This document shows positions 52,063 through 59,676 of a stretch of DNA of 64,000 nucleotides, in pieces (position 1 is the stretch's first letter; each line of letters begins with the position of its first letter). Source of the DNA: DASYRM01 sp036004405 (lineage in GTDB: Bacteria > Acidobacteriota > Vicinamibacteria > Vicinamibacterales > UBA2999). The translations under genes and the position numbers were made by a program. The DNA lies in NCBI GenBank assembly GCA_036004405.1, contig DASYRM010000038.1, forward strand, positions 1-64,000, given 5' to 3'. The notes under the pieces are model-generated. The model had not been told where the DNA came from, did not search any database, and worked only from the letters and a program-made list of their open reading frames with translations.

Positions 52063-53034
52063 ATGCCGCGTGCGGCCCTTCGATTGACAACGGCGCTCCT
52101 GGTGCTCGCGGCGGCTCCGTCCACGGAGCAACGGCACCTCGCATCGCCAGAGGGCCATACGATGATCGTGATCGATGGGCCCGTCTCGGTGCGCATGGGC
52201 TCGCCGATCGGCGAAGCCGGACGCCAACCCGCGTCCGATGCGGCAGCCGAACCCCAGCACACCGTGGCGATTCCGCGCTCTTTTGCCATCTCGGCCACGG
52301 AAGTCACCATCTCGCAGTTCCGGCGATTTCTCGACGCCACTCCGGCAGTGAAGAGCGGCTATCGGTTCGACGACGCGCCCACGCGCATGGCGGACGTGCT
52401 CAGCCGATTCAGCCCCGAGGATGATGGGCCCGCAATCGCGATGACCTGGTACGAAGCCGCGATGTACTGCAACTGGCTCAGCGCCCGCGAACAGTTGCCA
52501 CCGTCTGAATGGGTCTATCCGGCAGGCGTCCTGCGTCACGGCTTCCAGCTGCCAGCCAACTACCTGCAACGCCGCGGCTACCGGCTGCCAACCGAGCCCG
52601 AGTGGGAATTCGCCGCTCGAGCGGGCACCTCCGCGGCGCGATTCTTCGGCGAGTCTGAGGCGGCGCTCGGCCAATATGCGTGGTTCGCGCGGCATCCGCC
52701 TCGCACCAAGAGCGCCCCGGTCGATCCATCCGATCCGCAGCGCACGCAGCGCGTGGCGTCGCTGAAGCCGAATCCTCTGGGCCTGTTCGACATCTACGGA
52801 AACGTGTGGGAGTGGACGCAAGATCGGGTCGAGCGCTTTCAGACGCCGGACGTGCGCGAGGATCGTGAAGACGCGGTGCTGCGCGTATCGGACGGCGATG
52901 CCCGCACGAGGCGCGGGGGCGCGTTCCCCTATGGGGCCGCCTTCGCGCGATCCGCCGCGCGCGGGCCAGTCACCAGCTTGCCGACGAACCGCCGCGACAA
53001 TCTCGGCTTCAGGGTCGCAAGAACCATTCGCTGA
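52063..53034 (+). CDS. FGE-sulfatase (SUMF1-like) domain protein
   Basis: 323 aa. Exported (short hydrophobic N-terminus). FGE-like fold: ISATEVTISQFRRFL, AIAMTWYEAAMYCNWLSARE, YRLPTEPEWEFAARAGT, LFDIYGNVWEWTQD, RRGGAFPYGAAFARSAAR, NLGFRVAR. In true formylglycine generating enzymes the RGGSF segment is followed by two catalytic Cys; here that stretch has none, so this is probably a non-catalytic or binding member. No sulfatase gene is present. The start codon context has no clear SD. Confidence 0.82.
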   Translation: MPRAALRLTTALLVLAAAPSTEQRHLASPEGHTMIVIDGPVSVRMGSPIGEAGRQPASDAAAEPQHTVAIPRSFAISATEVTISQFRRFLDATPAVKSGYRFDDAPTRMADVLSRFSPEDDGPAIAMTWYEAAMYCNWLSAREQLPPSEWVYPAGVLRHGFQLPANYLQRRGYRLPTEPEWEFAARAGTSAARFFGESEAALGQYAWFARHPPRTKSAPVDPSDPQRTQRVASLKPNPLGLFDIYGNVWEWTQDRVERFQTPDVREDREDAVLRVSDGDARTRRGGAFPYGAAFARSAARGPVTSLPTNRRDNLGFRVARTIR

Positions 53035-53137
53035 GCTCTGCCTTCAAGCTCATCGCCGCTGCGCGTAAGCGATGTGCGCGGCTCGTCGATCCACGAAGCG
53101 AGTCGCGCGAAATCATTCGAGAAATACACGCGCGGAG

Positions 53138-53153
53138 CGGTACGCCGGTTGCT
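53138..53153 (+). promoter_or_regulatory. Sigma-54 type promoter for the His-rich lipoprotein
   Basis: CGGTACGCCGGTTGCT: GG, ACG and TTGCT match the -24/-12 consensus with GG-GC spacing of 10. Predicted start near 53164; SD AAGGAG at 53171-53176; TTG start at 53183. A fully coherent promoter-SD-start arrangement. Confidence 0.65.
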
Positions 53154-53182
53154 CAATCGGTGGCTTTCACAAGGAGCCACCG

Positions 53183-53572
53183 TTGAACACTCTCGAACAG
53201 GACCATTCAATCTCGCGCCGTGAGTTCACTCGCGAATGGGTGCTGGCGATGCTCGCCGGCGCTGCGATTACGATCACCGGCTGCGGCGACAGCGACAGCC
53301 CTACCGCGCCGTCACAAGGCGGAGGCGGAGGCTCGACCACGCAGGACGTCAGCGGCACGGTGAGCGCCAACCATGGCCATATCGCCACGGTCACAAGTGT
53401 CCAAATCACCGCCGGAGCGGCGATCGCCAACCTCGACATCATGGGGACTGCGACGCACCCGCACACGATCTCGCTGACCGCAGGTCAGGTGCAGCAGATC
53501 GGCAGCCGGCAGCAGGTCGCGGTGACGTCGACCACCGACGCCGGCCATCAGCACACGGTGACGTTCAACTGA
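53183..53572 (+). CDS. His-rich lipoprotein with Tat-like signal
   Basis: 129 aa from TTG 53183. N-terminal SISRREFTREW and hydrophobic VLAMLAGAAITITGC with the lipobox Cys near residue 31, a short Ser/Gly linker, then a beta-rich domain with three His-x-His motifs: NHGHIATV, THPHTISL and GHQHTVTF. They are likely metal ligands. The TTG start is supported by AAGGAG 6 nt upstream and by a sigma-54-type promoter; the open frame runs back to 53072 but has no support. Domain family not recognised. Confidence 0.7.
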   Translation: MNTLEQDHSISRREFTREWVLAMLAGAAITITGCGDSDSPTAPSQGGGGGSTTQDVSGTVSANHGHIATVTSVQITAGAAIANLDIMGTATHPHTISLTAGQVQQIGSRQQVAVTSTTDAGHQHTVTFN

Positions 53573-53577
53573 AAGAC

Positions 53578-53701
53578 GGGCCACCTGAAGGTGGCCCCTA
53601 CGATGGTCGACGGACGGGCCGCCTGAAGGCGGCCCCTACGACGGACGGGCTGAAGACGGGCCACCTCAAGGTGGCCCCTACGGCAGTGGCCCCCGCGACG
53701 G
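53578..53701 (-). repeat. REP-like array of three full and several partial units
   Basis: Full units: GGGCCACCTGAAGGTGGCCC at 53578-53597, GGGCCGCCTGAAGGCGGCCC at 53616-53635, GGGCCACCTCAAGGTGGCCC at 53658-53677, each followed by CTAC. Partial units follow at 53646-53655 and 53685-53700. All are in minus orientation, between convergent genes. This is not a CRISPR array: units are palindromic and spacers short and uneven. Confidence 0.85.
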
Positions 53702-54538
53702 CTATTTGCCGCGTGAGCGGATCATCCGCTGGTACGAGTTCTCGCCTTCGAGGCAAAACTCGTCCACCAGCTCGGTATCGGGCTCGATGTCCTGCGCCAG
53801 CTTCACAGTGAACGGCTTGGTGTAGTTCTTGGGGTCGTCGATCGTCAGCTCGATCTCGAGCGTCCCAAAGCTGGGGCGGCGGATGCGCTCTGTCATCTTA
53901 CCGACGTCGCTCATCGGGCTGCCCCAGGTGTCGATCCACAGGTCGTCGCGGAAGCCGCGTGTCTCGACGACCAGGGTGTCGCCTTCCCAATGGCCGACCG
54001 AATAGCCGTTCCACGTCGGGTTCATGTCCTGCGGGAACGGACGGCCGTCGATGAAGATCTGCCGGTACATCGCGTTCACTTCGTAGAGTAGTACCAGCAG
54101 CTTCGGGCTGTGGATCGACTTGGTGAGGTGCGGCAGCGTCCACGCCCGCGGCGGGTTGTCGGGCAGGCAGCGCACGTGGGGATCGTCGCGGCTGTCGTCG
54201 GCATGGCGCGCGGCGACGAGCTTCGCCACTTCGGGCTTGTAGGGCAGGCTGCCGCCGGGGAGATTCCGTCCGAGGTTGCCGCCCAGCGGCGAGCCGCCGA
54301 TCTCGACCCCGCAATTGATGAACGGTCCGCCTCGGCCGCGGCACCGGTTCGGATCGGCGGCGTGCCAGAGACCGGAGAGGTCGGGGTGGCCGTCGGCCAA
54401 CCGCGGCACCGGCGCGTTGCGATTGAGCGTGCCGTCCGCGTTCCGCGGCAGGCCATCGGTCGGGTACTTGATCCACTGGCCCGACGTGAGCGCCGGCGCC
54501 AGGACGATGGTGACGAGAATCAGACCAAACCGCCGCAT
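53702..54538 (-). CDS. Secreted protein of unknown function, DLSGxW family
   Basis: 278 aa. Signal peptide (LILVTIVLAPALTSG), then DGHPDLSGLWHAADPNRC, RCLPDNPPRAWTLP, YRQIFIDGRPFPQD, GYSVGHWEGDTLVVETRGFRDDLWID. Third paralogue with 1640 and 42486. Convergent with the REP array and flanked on its 5' side by another (54550-54609). Confidence 0.8.
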   Translation of the reverse strand: MRRFGLILVTIVLAPALTSGQWIKYPTDGLPRNADGTLNRNAPVPRLADGHPDLSGLWHAADPNRCRGRGGPFINCGVEIGGSPLGGNLGRNLPGGSLPYKPEVAKLVAARHADDSRDDPHVRCLPDNPPRAWTLPHLTKSIHSPKLLVLLYEVNAMYRQIFIDGRPFPQDMNPTWNGYSVGHWEGDTLVVETRGFRDDLWIDTWGSPMSDVGKMTERIRRPSFGTLEIELTIDDPKNYTKPFTVKLAQDIEPDTELVDEFCLEGENSYQRMIRSRGK

Positions 54539-54549
54539 GTCCCCTCCAC

Positions 54550-54609
54550 GGGCCGCCTGAAGGCGGCCCCCACGTACCTACCTACGGGCCGCCTGAAGGC
54601 GGCCCCCAC
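54550..54609 (-). repeat. Two REP-like hairpins with CCAC foot
   Basis: Two copies of GGGCCGCCTGAAGGCGGCCC (54550-54569 and 54586-54605), each followed by CCAC (GTGG on the other strand). They lie upstream of the gene at 53702 (-) and downstream of the one at 54626 (-). A partial third follows at 54611-54629. Confidence 0.8.
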
Positions 54610-54625
54610 GACGGCCCTCACGTAC

Positions 54626-55852
54626 CTACGCCCCCCAGAGCTCGCGCGTTGCCAGGGCGGCGCCCTCCGCGAGCGCGCGCAGCTTGGCCCACTGGATCGA
54701 GGGGTGCACGCGGCGGATGTAGGCGCCCTGGGCGAATCCGCAGTCGGTGCCGCCCATGACGCGCTCGCGCCCAACGACCTTCGCCAGGCGCGTCAGTCGC
54801 TGAGCCACAAGCTCGGGGTGCTCGACGATGTTGGTGTGGTGCGTGACGACGCCGGGCACGAGCACCTTGTCGTCGGGCAGTGTCACCGTCTCCCACAGCT
54901 TCCACTCGTGCTCGTGCCGTGGGTTGCCCTGCTCGATCAAGTAGTAACGCGCCGGCACCTGCAGCACGAAGTCGACGACCTCCGCCAGCGGCGGATCGAA
55001 TGCGTGCGGACCGTGCCAGCTCCCCCAGCACACGTGATAGCGCACCCGCTCCGGCGGAATGCCGCGGAGCGCGTGCTTCAAGGCGTCGATACGCAGCTGC
55101 GCCCAGCACCGGTAGTCGGCCACCGAGCCGCCGCGCGAGAGGATCGAGTCGTACTCGTGCACGAGCACGGCGTCGTCCACCTGCAGGAAGAGCCCGGACT
55201 CGGCGATTGCCGTGTACTCGACATGCAGCGCATCGGCGAGCGCGAACACGAGCTCGTCGTCCGTCTTGTAGTACTCGTTGTTCAGCCAGTATGTGCTGGC
55301 CGGTGCGACCACCGGCAGGAAGCCGGCGGTCGCCGAGGTGCCGGCAAGCGCCGCCTTCAGCCGGTTGATATCGCGCTGCAGCAGCGCCTGTCCGTCATAG
55401 GTAATCGGCCCGGTGCAGGTCCACACTTCCGGTCCCGTCGGCGTCACGCCGCGGCGCGCACGCACGCCCTTCTCGCCAATGAACGACACACGGTTGATGC
55501 GTGCGGCGAGCACCGCATCGTCCTCGGCGTAGAACTCGGGAAACTGCTGGCGGTCGCGGCTCGGCGGCATGAACGAGGCGCCGGGCTTCTGCGCCTTCAC
55601 CTCGAGCCCGCTCAGACGTTCGTAGAGATATGAGATCCAGTTGACCTTGCCCACCTCGCCGTCGCTCACCACGTCGATGCCCGCGGCGGTCTGCTGGTGC
55701 ACGAGCTCGGCGACCGCGTGCGTCAGCGTGGCGTCGCGCGCCGTGTCGTCGATCTCGCCGCCGCGCTCGATCTCGTCGAGATAGGCCAGCACTTCCGGCG
55801 GACGAATCAGGCTCCCAACGTGCGTGGTGAGAATGCGATCGACAGTCGGCAT
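54626..55852 (-). CDS. MetE-like (cobalamin-independent methionine synthase family) protein
   Basis: 408 aa covering the MetE C-terminal barrel: ILTTHVGSLIRP at the start, ASTYWLNNEYY, HYVCWGSWHGPHAF-like (here RVRYHVCWGSWHGPH, with zinc-type His and Cys), and GGTDCGFAQGAY with the third Cys. The N-terminal half of true MetE is missing, as in the short MetE-like group whose methyl acceptor is not homocysteine in all cases. ATG 55852 is chosen over the longer 55888 start because it begins the conserved domain. The gene follows the MFS gene by 10 nt on the same strand. Confidence 0.82.
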   Translation of the reverse strand: MPTVDRILTTHVGSLIRPPEVLAYLDEIERGGEIDDTARDATLTHAVAELVHQQTAAGIDVVSDGEVGKVNWISYLYERLSGLEVKAQKPGASFMPPSRDRQQFPEFYAEDDAVLAARINRVSFIGEKGVRARRGVTPTGPEVWTCTGPITYDGQALLQRDINRLKAALAGTSATAGFLPVVAPASTYWLNNEYYKTDDELVFALADALHVEYTAIAESGLFLQVDDAVLVHEYDSILSRGGSVADYRCWAQLRIDALKHALRGIPPERVRYHVCWGSWHGPHAFDPPLAEVVDFVLQVPARYYLIEQGNPRHEHEWKLWETVTLPDDKVLVPGVVTHHTNIVEHPELVAQRLTRLAKVVGRERVMGGTDCGFAQGAYIRRVHPSIQWAKLRALAEGAALATRELWGA

Positions 55853-55862
55853 ACGGCAGTTT

Positions 55863-57116
55863 CTATGGCAGCTCGGCGTCCGGTGCAAGCACCGCGGCGG
55901 CCGGCCTGGCGTGGCCGGCCTCGGCCCACCACGCCGCGCCCATCGAGCACAGACTCAGGACGGCAAAGCCGACCACGAGCGGCAACACGGTGCCGTTATA
56001 GCTCTGGCCGATGAGGGTGCCCAGCGTCAGCGAGATCAGCATCGAGGTGGCGCCCACGACCGCCGACCCGGTGCCGGCAATCGCCCCGAGCGGCTGCATC
56101 GCCAGCGTGGTGAGGTTCCCGAACAACAGCCCGATGCCGAAGAACGACACCATGAAATACGCCATCAGCAGCAGGAGCGGCGGGCGTCCGCCAGCCAGCG
56201 CGGCGATGCCGGCGAACGCAACCGAGATGGCGAAGATGCCCCACAGCGACCACTGCGACAGGTGGCGCATCCCGTAACGGAGCACCAGCTTGGCGTTGGT
56301 CAACGACGCGCCGCCGATGGCGACAGCCAGCAGAGAGAAGTAGAGCGGGAACCGCGCGCCGAGCGCGTACAGCTCCTGGAGGATCTGCTGCGCCGAGGTC
56401 AGGTAGCCGAGGAAGGCGCCGAACACGAACCCCGCCGCGATGGTGTAGCCGACGCTCACGCGGTTGGTCACCACCTGACGCGCCGCTTCGGCAAGACGCC
56501 GCAGCGAGAACGGAATCCGCCGCGAAGCGGGCAGCGTTTCCTCCTGCCGCAGGCCGAACCAGATCGACGTGATCAGACCCATCACCAGGTAGACCACGAA
56601 AATCGAGCGCCAGCCGAACACCTCGAGCAGCGCCTGGCCGATTGCGGGCGCGATGATCGGCGCGAGGATGAAGACCGCGGTGACGAGCGACATCACGCGC
56701 GCCATCTCGCGCCCCTCGAAGCGGTCGCGCACGAGCGCGATGGTGATCGTCCGCGGCCCGGCCACGCCAATGCCCTGCAGCAGCCGCCCGGCGAGCATCA
56801 TCGGAAAGGTCTGCGAGAGCAACGCCAGCGAACACCCCACGGTGAAGACGATGAGCCCCATGAACGCGGCGGGCTTCCGCCCGGCGGCGTCGGAGAGGGG
56901 ACCGTAGAAGAATTGCCCGACGCCGAACCCGAGGAACAGCAGCGACACCACGAGCTGGTTGTCGTTGGCGCGCGCCACGCCGAGCGCGGTACCGATGGCC
57001 GGCAGCGACGGCAGCACCATGTCGATCGAGAGCGCCACCAGCGCCGTCAGCGTCGCCATGAGCGCGACGAACTCGCCGAAGCCCGTCGCACGACCGGAGG
57101 CTGCGCCGTCCGTCAC
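55863..57116 (-). CDS. MFS transporter, Bcr/CflA-like
   Basis: 417 aa, 12 predicted helices, drug-efflux type of the major facilitator superfamily. MFS motif A-like GPLSDAAGRKPAAFMG is between helices 2 and 3; motif C-like IIAPAIGQALLEVFGWRSIFVVY follows helix 5. Closest in pattern to Bcr/CflA. Might export a catabolic intermediate or a toxic compound. GTG 57116 overlaps the stop of the flavin monooxygenase by 4 bp (GTGA), so the two are translationally coupled. Confidence 0.88.
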   Translation of the reverse strand: MTDGAASGRATGFGEFVALMATLTALVALSIDMVLPSLPAIGTALGVARANDNQLVVSLLFLGFGVGQFFYGPLSDAAGRKPAAFMGLIVFTVGCSLALLSQTFPMMLAGRLLQGIGVAGPRTITIALVRDRFEGREMARVMSLVTAVFILAPIIAPAIGQALLEVFGWRSIFVVYLVMGLITSIWFGLRQEETLPASRRIPFSLRRLAEAARQVVTNRVSVGYTIAAGFVFGAFLGYLTSAQQILQELYALGARFPLYFSLLAVAIGGASLTNAKLVLRYGMRHLSQWSLWGIFAISVAFAGIAALAGGRPPLLLLMAYFMVSFFGIGLLFGNLTTLAMQPLGAIAGTGSAVVGATSMLISLTLGTLIGQSYNGTVLPLVVGFAVLSLCSMGAAWWAEAGHARPAAAVLAPDAELP

Positions 57117-58249
57117 GCCTGGTCCACCAGGTCCAGGAAGAGCCACTTCTTCCCGGCGGCCACGCCGGCGAGCTCGCGTCCGGTATTGCGGATCACGGGC
57201 GGCGCCGACGTGATGTGCTGCGTGCCGGCGTGCATGTCGCGGAACAGCCGCTGCATGGTGCCGGAGCGCAGCGCAATCGTCCCCGCCGCCGTGTAGGCAA
57301 ACTCGCACACCTCGTGGCACGACCAGGTGATGTTGGCGAGCGCCAGCCGGAGCAGCGTGTGCTGCCGGACAGTCAGCGGCGTCCCGGCCTCGGCCGACGC
57401 GGTCGCGTCGCTCCAGGCCTCGCGCACGAAGGCCTTGGCGGCCCGGTATTTCCCTTCCGCCTTCGCGTACTGCTCGTGAAATCCTTCGCTGGTGGCCAGC
57501 GTGCCAGTGCGGCCGACGCCGGCCTGCACCTTGGCGGCGAGCTCGTCGAGGATGCGGCGGCCGATGCCAGCGGCCCAGCTCGAGTGGCACAGGATCGCCA
57601 GGCCGATGATCCCGAGCGAATAGAGGTGCCCGCCGCGCCGTGGCGTTTCCGTCGTGGCCGGGTGCGTGAACGCCTCGGGCACGAACACGTCGTCGATGCG
57701 GTAGTCGATGCTGCCGGTCGCGCGCAGCCCGAGCACGTCCCAGTTGTCGATCAGCGTGGCCTCGCCCACCGGCAGCACGAAGATGCGCGCCTCGCCGGTG
57801 TCGGGCACGACGCCGAGCGTGTGGATGTGCGTGCCGTGCTTGATGCCGGAGGCGAAGTTCCACGACCCCGTCAGCCGGAACCCGCCGGCGACCGGCGTTG
57901 CAGTACCCGGCCGCGTGCCCTGCCCCGCAATCACCGGCAGGCGATCCTTCCCGAACAGCTCCGCCACCGCCGCCTCGCCCAGATACGCCCCACCGGTGCC
58001 GGTGGCGAGGCACGCCGCCATCAGCACCCAGCCGGCCGACGGGTCCGCATACGACACCTGCTCGAGCACGTCCATCGACGGCAGCGGGCCCAGCTCGAGG
58101 CCGCCGCGCAGCGAGCAGGGCACCCACATCCCGAGCAGCCCTTCGCGATGAAACGCTTCCACCACCGGCTCGGCCAGCTGCCCATCGCGATCGCCGGCTT
58201 CCGCACACTCCTTGGCGATGGCCGCCACCGCCTGGGTTCGATTTGTCAT
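57113..58249 (-). CDS. Group-D type flavin monooxygenase / acyl-CoA dehydrogenase-like
   Basis: 378 aa with the acyl-CoA dehydrogenase fold (GSWNFASGIKHGTHIHT, VIDNWDVLGLRATGSIDYRIDDVFVP, MHAGTQHITSAPPVIRNTGREL). The DNWDVLGLRATGS part is typical of two-component flavin hydroxylases (HsaA/DszC-like) that take reduced FMN from a separate reductase rather than of true acyl-CoA dehydrogenases. No reductase gene is in the window. Substrate unknown, perhaps aromatic or sulfur-containing. GATACT lies 8 nt before ATG 58249, consistent with leaderless transcription. First gene of an operon with the MFS and MetE-like genes. Confidence 0.83.
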   Translation of the reverse strand: MTNRTQAVAAIAKECAEAGDRDGQLAEPVVEAFHREGLLGMWVPCSLRGGLELGPLPSMDVLEQVSYADPSAGWVLMAACLATGTGGAYLGEAAVAELFGKDRLPVIAGQGTRPGTATPVAGGFRLTGSWNFASGIKHGTHIHTLGVVPDTGEARIFVLPVGEATLIDNWDVLGLRATGSIDYRIDDVFVPEAFTHPATTETPRRGGHLYSLGIIGLAILCHSSWAAGIGRRILDELAAKVQAGVGRTGTLATSEGFHEQYAKAEGKYRAAKAFVREAWSDATASAEAGTPLTVRQHTLLRLALANITWSCHEVCEFAYTAAGTIALRSGTMQRLFRDMHAGTQHITSAPPVIRNTGRELAGVAAGKKWLFLDLVDQA

Positions 58250-58257
58250 ATCGCTTC

Positions 58258-58263
58258 AGTATC
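58258..58263 (-). promoter_or_regulatory. -10 box GATACT of a probable leaderless gene
   Basis: On the minus strand GATACT ends 8 nt before ATG 58249. No -35 seen. Confidence 0.35.
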
Positions 58264-58307
58264 CGCGAAAACGCCATCGTATGATGGCCCCCCGGGGAGC
58301 CAGCAGC

Positions 58308-59672
58308 ATGAGCGTAGGGGTCGGCGACGGCACGGCGATGATGGCGGCCTTCGTGGCGAGCGGCCCGATCGGACCGCAGGCGCGCGAGCGGGCGGCCGCC
58401 GCGTTCGCGGACACGATCGGCGTGATGCTCGCCGGCGCCCGCGAATCGGCCGCGCGCATGGCACAGGCGATGGCCGCCGAGGAAGGCACGGGGCCGTGCG
58501 GCGTGCCCGGCACCGCCATTCGCACCGGCCCTCAGCTGGCGGCATTTGCCAACGGCGTGGCGGCCCACGCGCTCGACTACGACGACATGTGCTTCGTGTC
58601 GCTCGCGCATCCAAGTTGTGTGCTGGTGCCGGCGGCGCTGGCCGCCGGCGAGCTCACGTCCGCGCGCGCCTCGCTTCTCCTCGACGCGTATGTCGCCGGC
58701 TTCGAGATCGAGTGCCGCCTCGGCGCGGTGATGAACCCGCGGCACTATCACCAGCGCGGCTGGCATTGCACGTCGTCGATCGGGACGCTCGGCGCGGCCG
58801 CCGCCGCCGCGCGCGTGCTCGGCCTCGATGCGGCACGCGCCCGCCACGCGCTCGGCATCGCGGCGTCGGCCGCCTGCGGCGTGAAGGAGAACCTGGGCAC
58901 CATGGTCAAGCCGCTGCACGCAGGGCTGGCGGCCCGCAACGGTGTCATGGCCGCGCAGCTGGCCCAGCGCGGCTTCACCGCGAGCCTGCAGGCGCTCGAC
59001 GGCCCGCAGGGCTATCTGGCCGCGATGGACAGCGAGCACCGGTCGCTGGACCCGGCCACGGCCGACCTCGGCACGCGCTGGGAGATTCTCGAGACCGGGG
59101 TCACGGTAAAGCTGTACCCCTCGTGCGCCGCCACGCACCCGCCGCTCGATGCCCTGATCGACCTGCAGCGCCGCGAGGGCTTCACGCCCGCCGACATCGA
59201 CGCGATCGACGTGGAGGTGGACTCCATGACGCCACGCCTGCTCATTCATCCTTCACCCGCGGACGGGCTGGCGGCCAAGTTCAGCATGCCGTTCTGCGCG
59301 GCCGCCGCGCTGGTGTACGGGCCCCCCGATCTCGCCACGTTCGACCTGACGCACATCCGGAACCCGGCGGTACAGGCCCTGATGCCGCGGGTGACGCTAC
59401 GCGCCAACCCCGCCTTCGACGCGGCGGCGCCGCTGTCGCAGGCGCGCGTGACCGTGCGGTTGCGCGATGGTCGCCAGTTCGTCGAGGTGTCCGACGGCGC
59501 GCGCGGCTATCCCGGACGTCTCACGGACGGCGAACTGTCGTCGAAGTTCGCCGCGTGCGCGAGCGGCACGCTGACGGCGGCGGGCGCGGCAGCGGCCTGG
59601 GCGGCGCTGCAGGATCTCGGCCGGATGACGGACGTCCGCGACCTCACGGCGACCGTCGCCACCACCGCGTAG
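58308..59672 (+). CDS. MmgE/PrpD family protein
   Basis: 454 aa of the MmgE/PrpD family, which includes 2-methylcitrate dehydratase and cis-aconitate decarboxylase. Segments seen: ANGVAAHALDYDDMCF, HPSCVLVPAALAAGE, YVAGFEIECRLGAVMNP, HQRGWHCTSSIGTLGAAAAAAR, MVKPLHAGLAARNGVMAAQLA, VKLYPSCAATHPPLDALIDLQ. The GGGGAG site before ATG 58308 supports this start over the longer frame to 58212. Starts the divergent operon with CaiB/BaiF and acyl-CoA dehydrogenase. Confidence 0.88.
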   Translation: MSVGVGDGTAMMAAFVASGPIGPQARERAAAAFADTIGVMLAGARESAARMAQAMAAEEGTGPCGVPGTAIRTGPQLAAFANGVAAHALDYDDMCFVSLAHPSCVLVPAALAAGELTSARASLLLDAYVAGFEIECRLGAVMNPRHYHQRGWHCTSSIGTLGAAAAAARVLGLDAARARHALGIAASAACGVKENLGTMVKPLHAGLAARNGVMAAQLAQRGFTASLQALDGPQGYLAAMDSEHRSLDPATADLGTRWEILETGVTVKLYPSCAATHPPLDALIDLQRREGFTPADIDAIDVEVDSMTPRLLIHPSPADGLAAKFSMPFCAAAALVYGPPDLATFDLTHIRNPAVQALMPRVTLRANPAFDAAAPLSQARVTVRLRDGRQFVEVSDGARGYPGRLTDGELSSKFAACASGTLTAAGAAAAWAALQDLGRMTDVRDLTATVATTA

Positions 59673-59676
59673 GAAC

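Noticed and set aside
53578..53701. CRISPR array
   Set aside because: Units are self-complementary, differ in stem sequence, and spacers are short and uneven; no cas genes nearby.
55863..59249. 1128-codon minus-strand frame
   Set aside because: Only its C-terminal part (from 57116) is a real MFS gene; the rest is an out-of-frame read of the flavin monooxygenase and an antisense read of PrpD.
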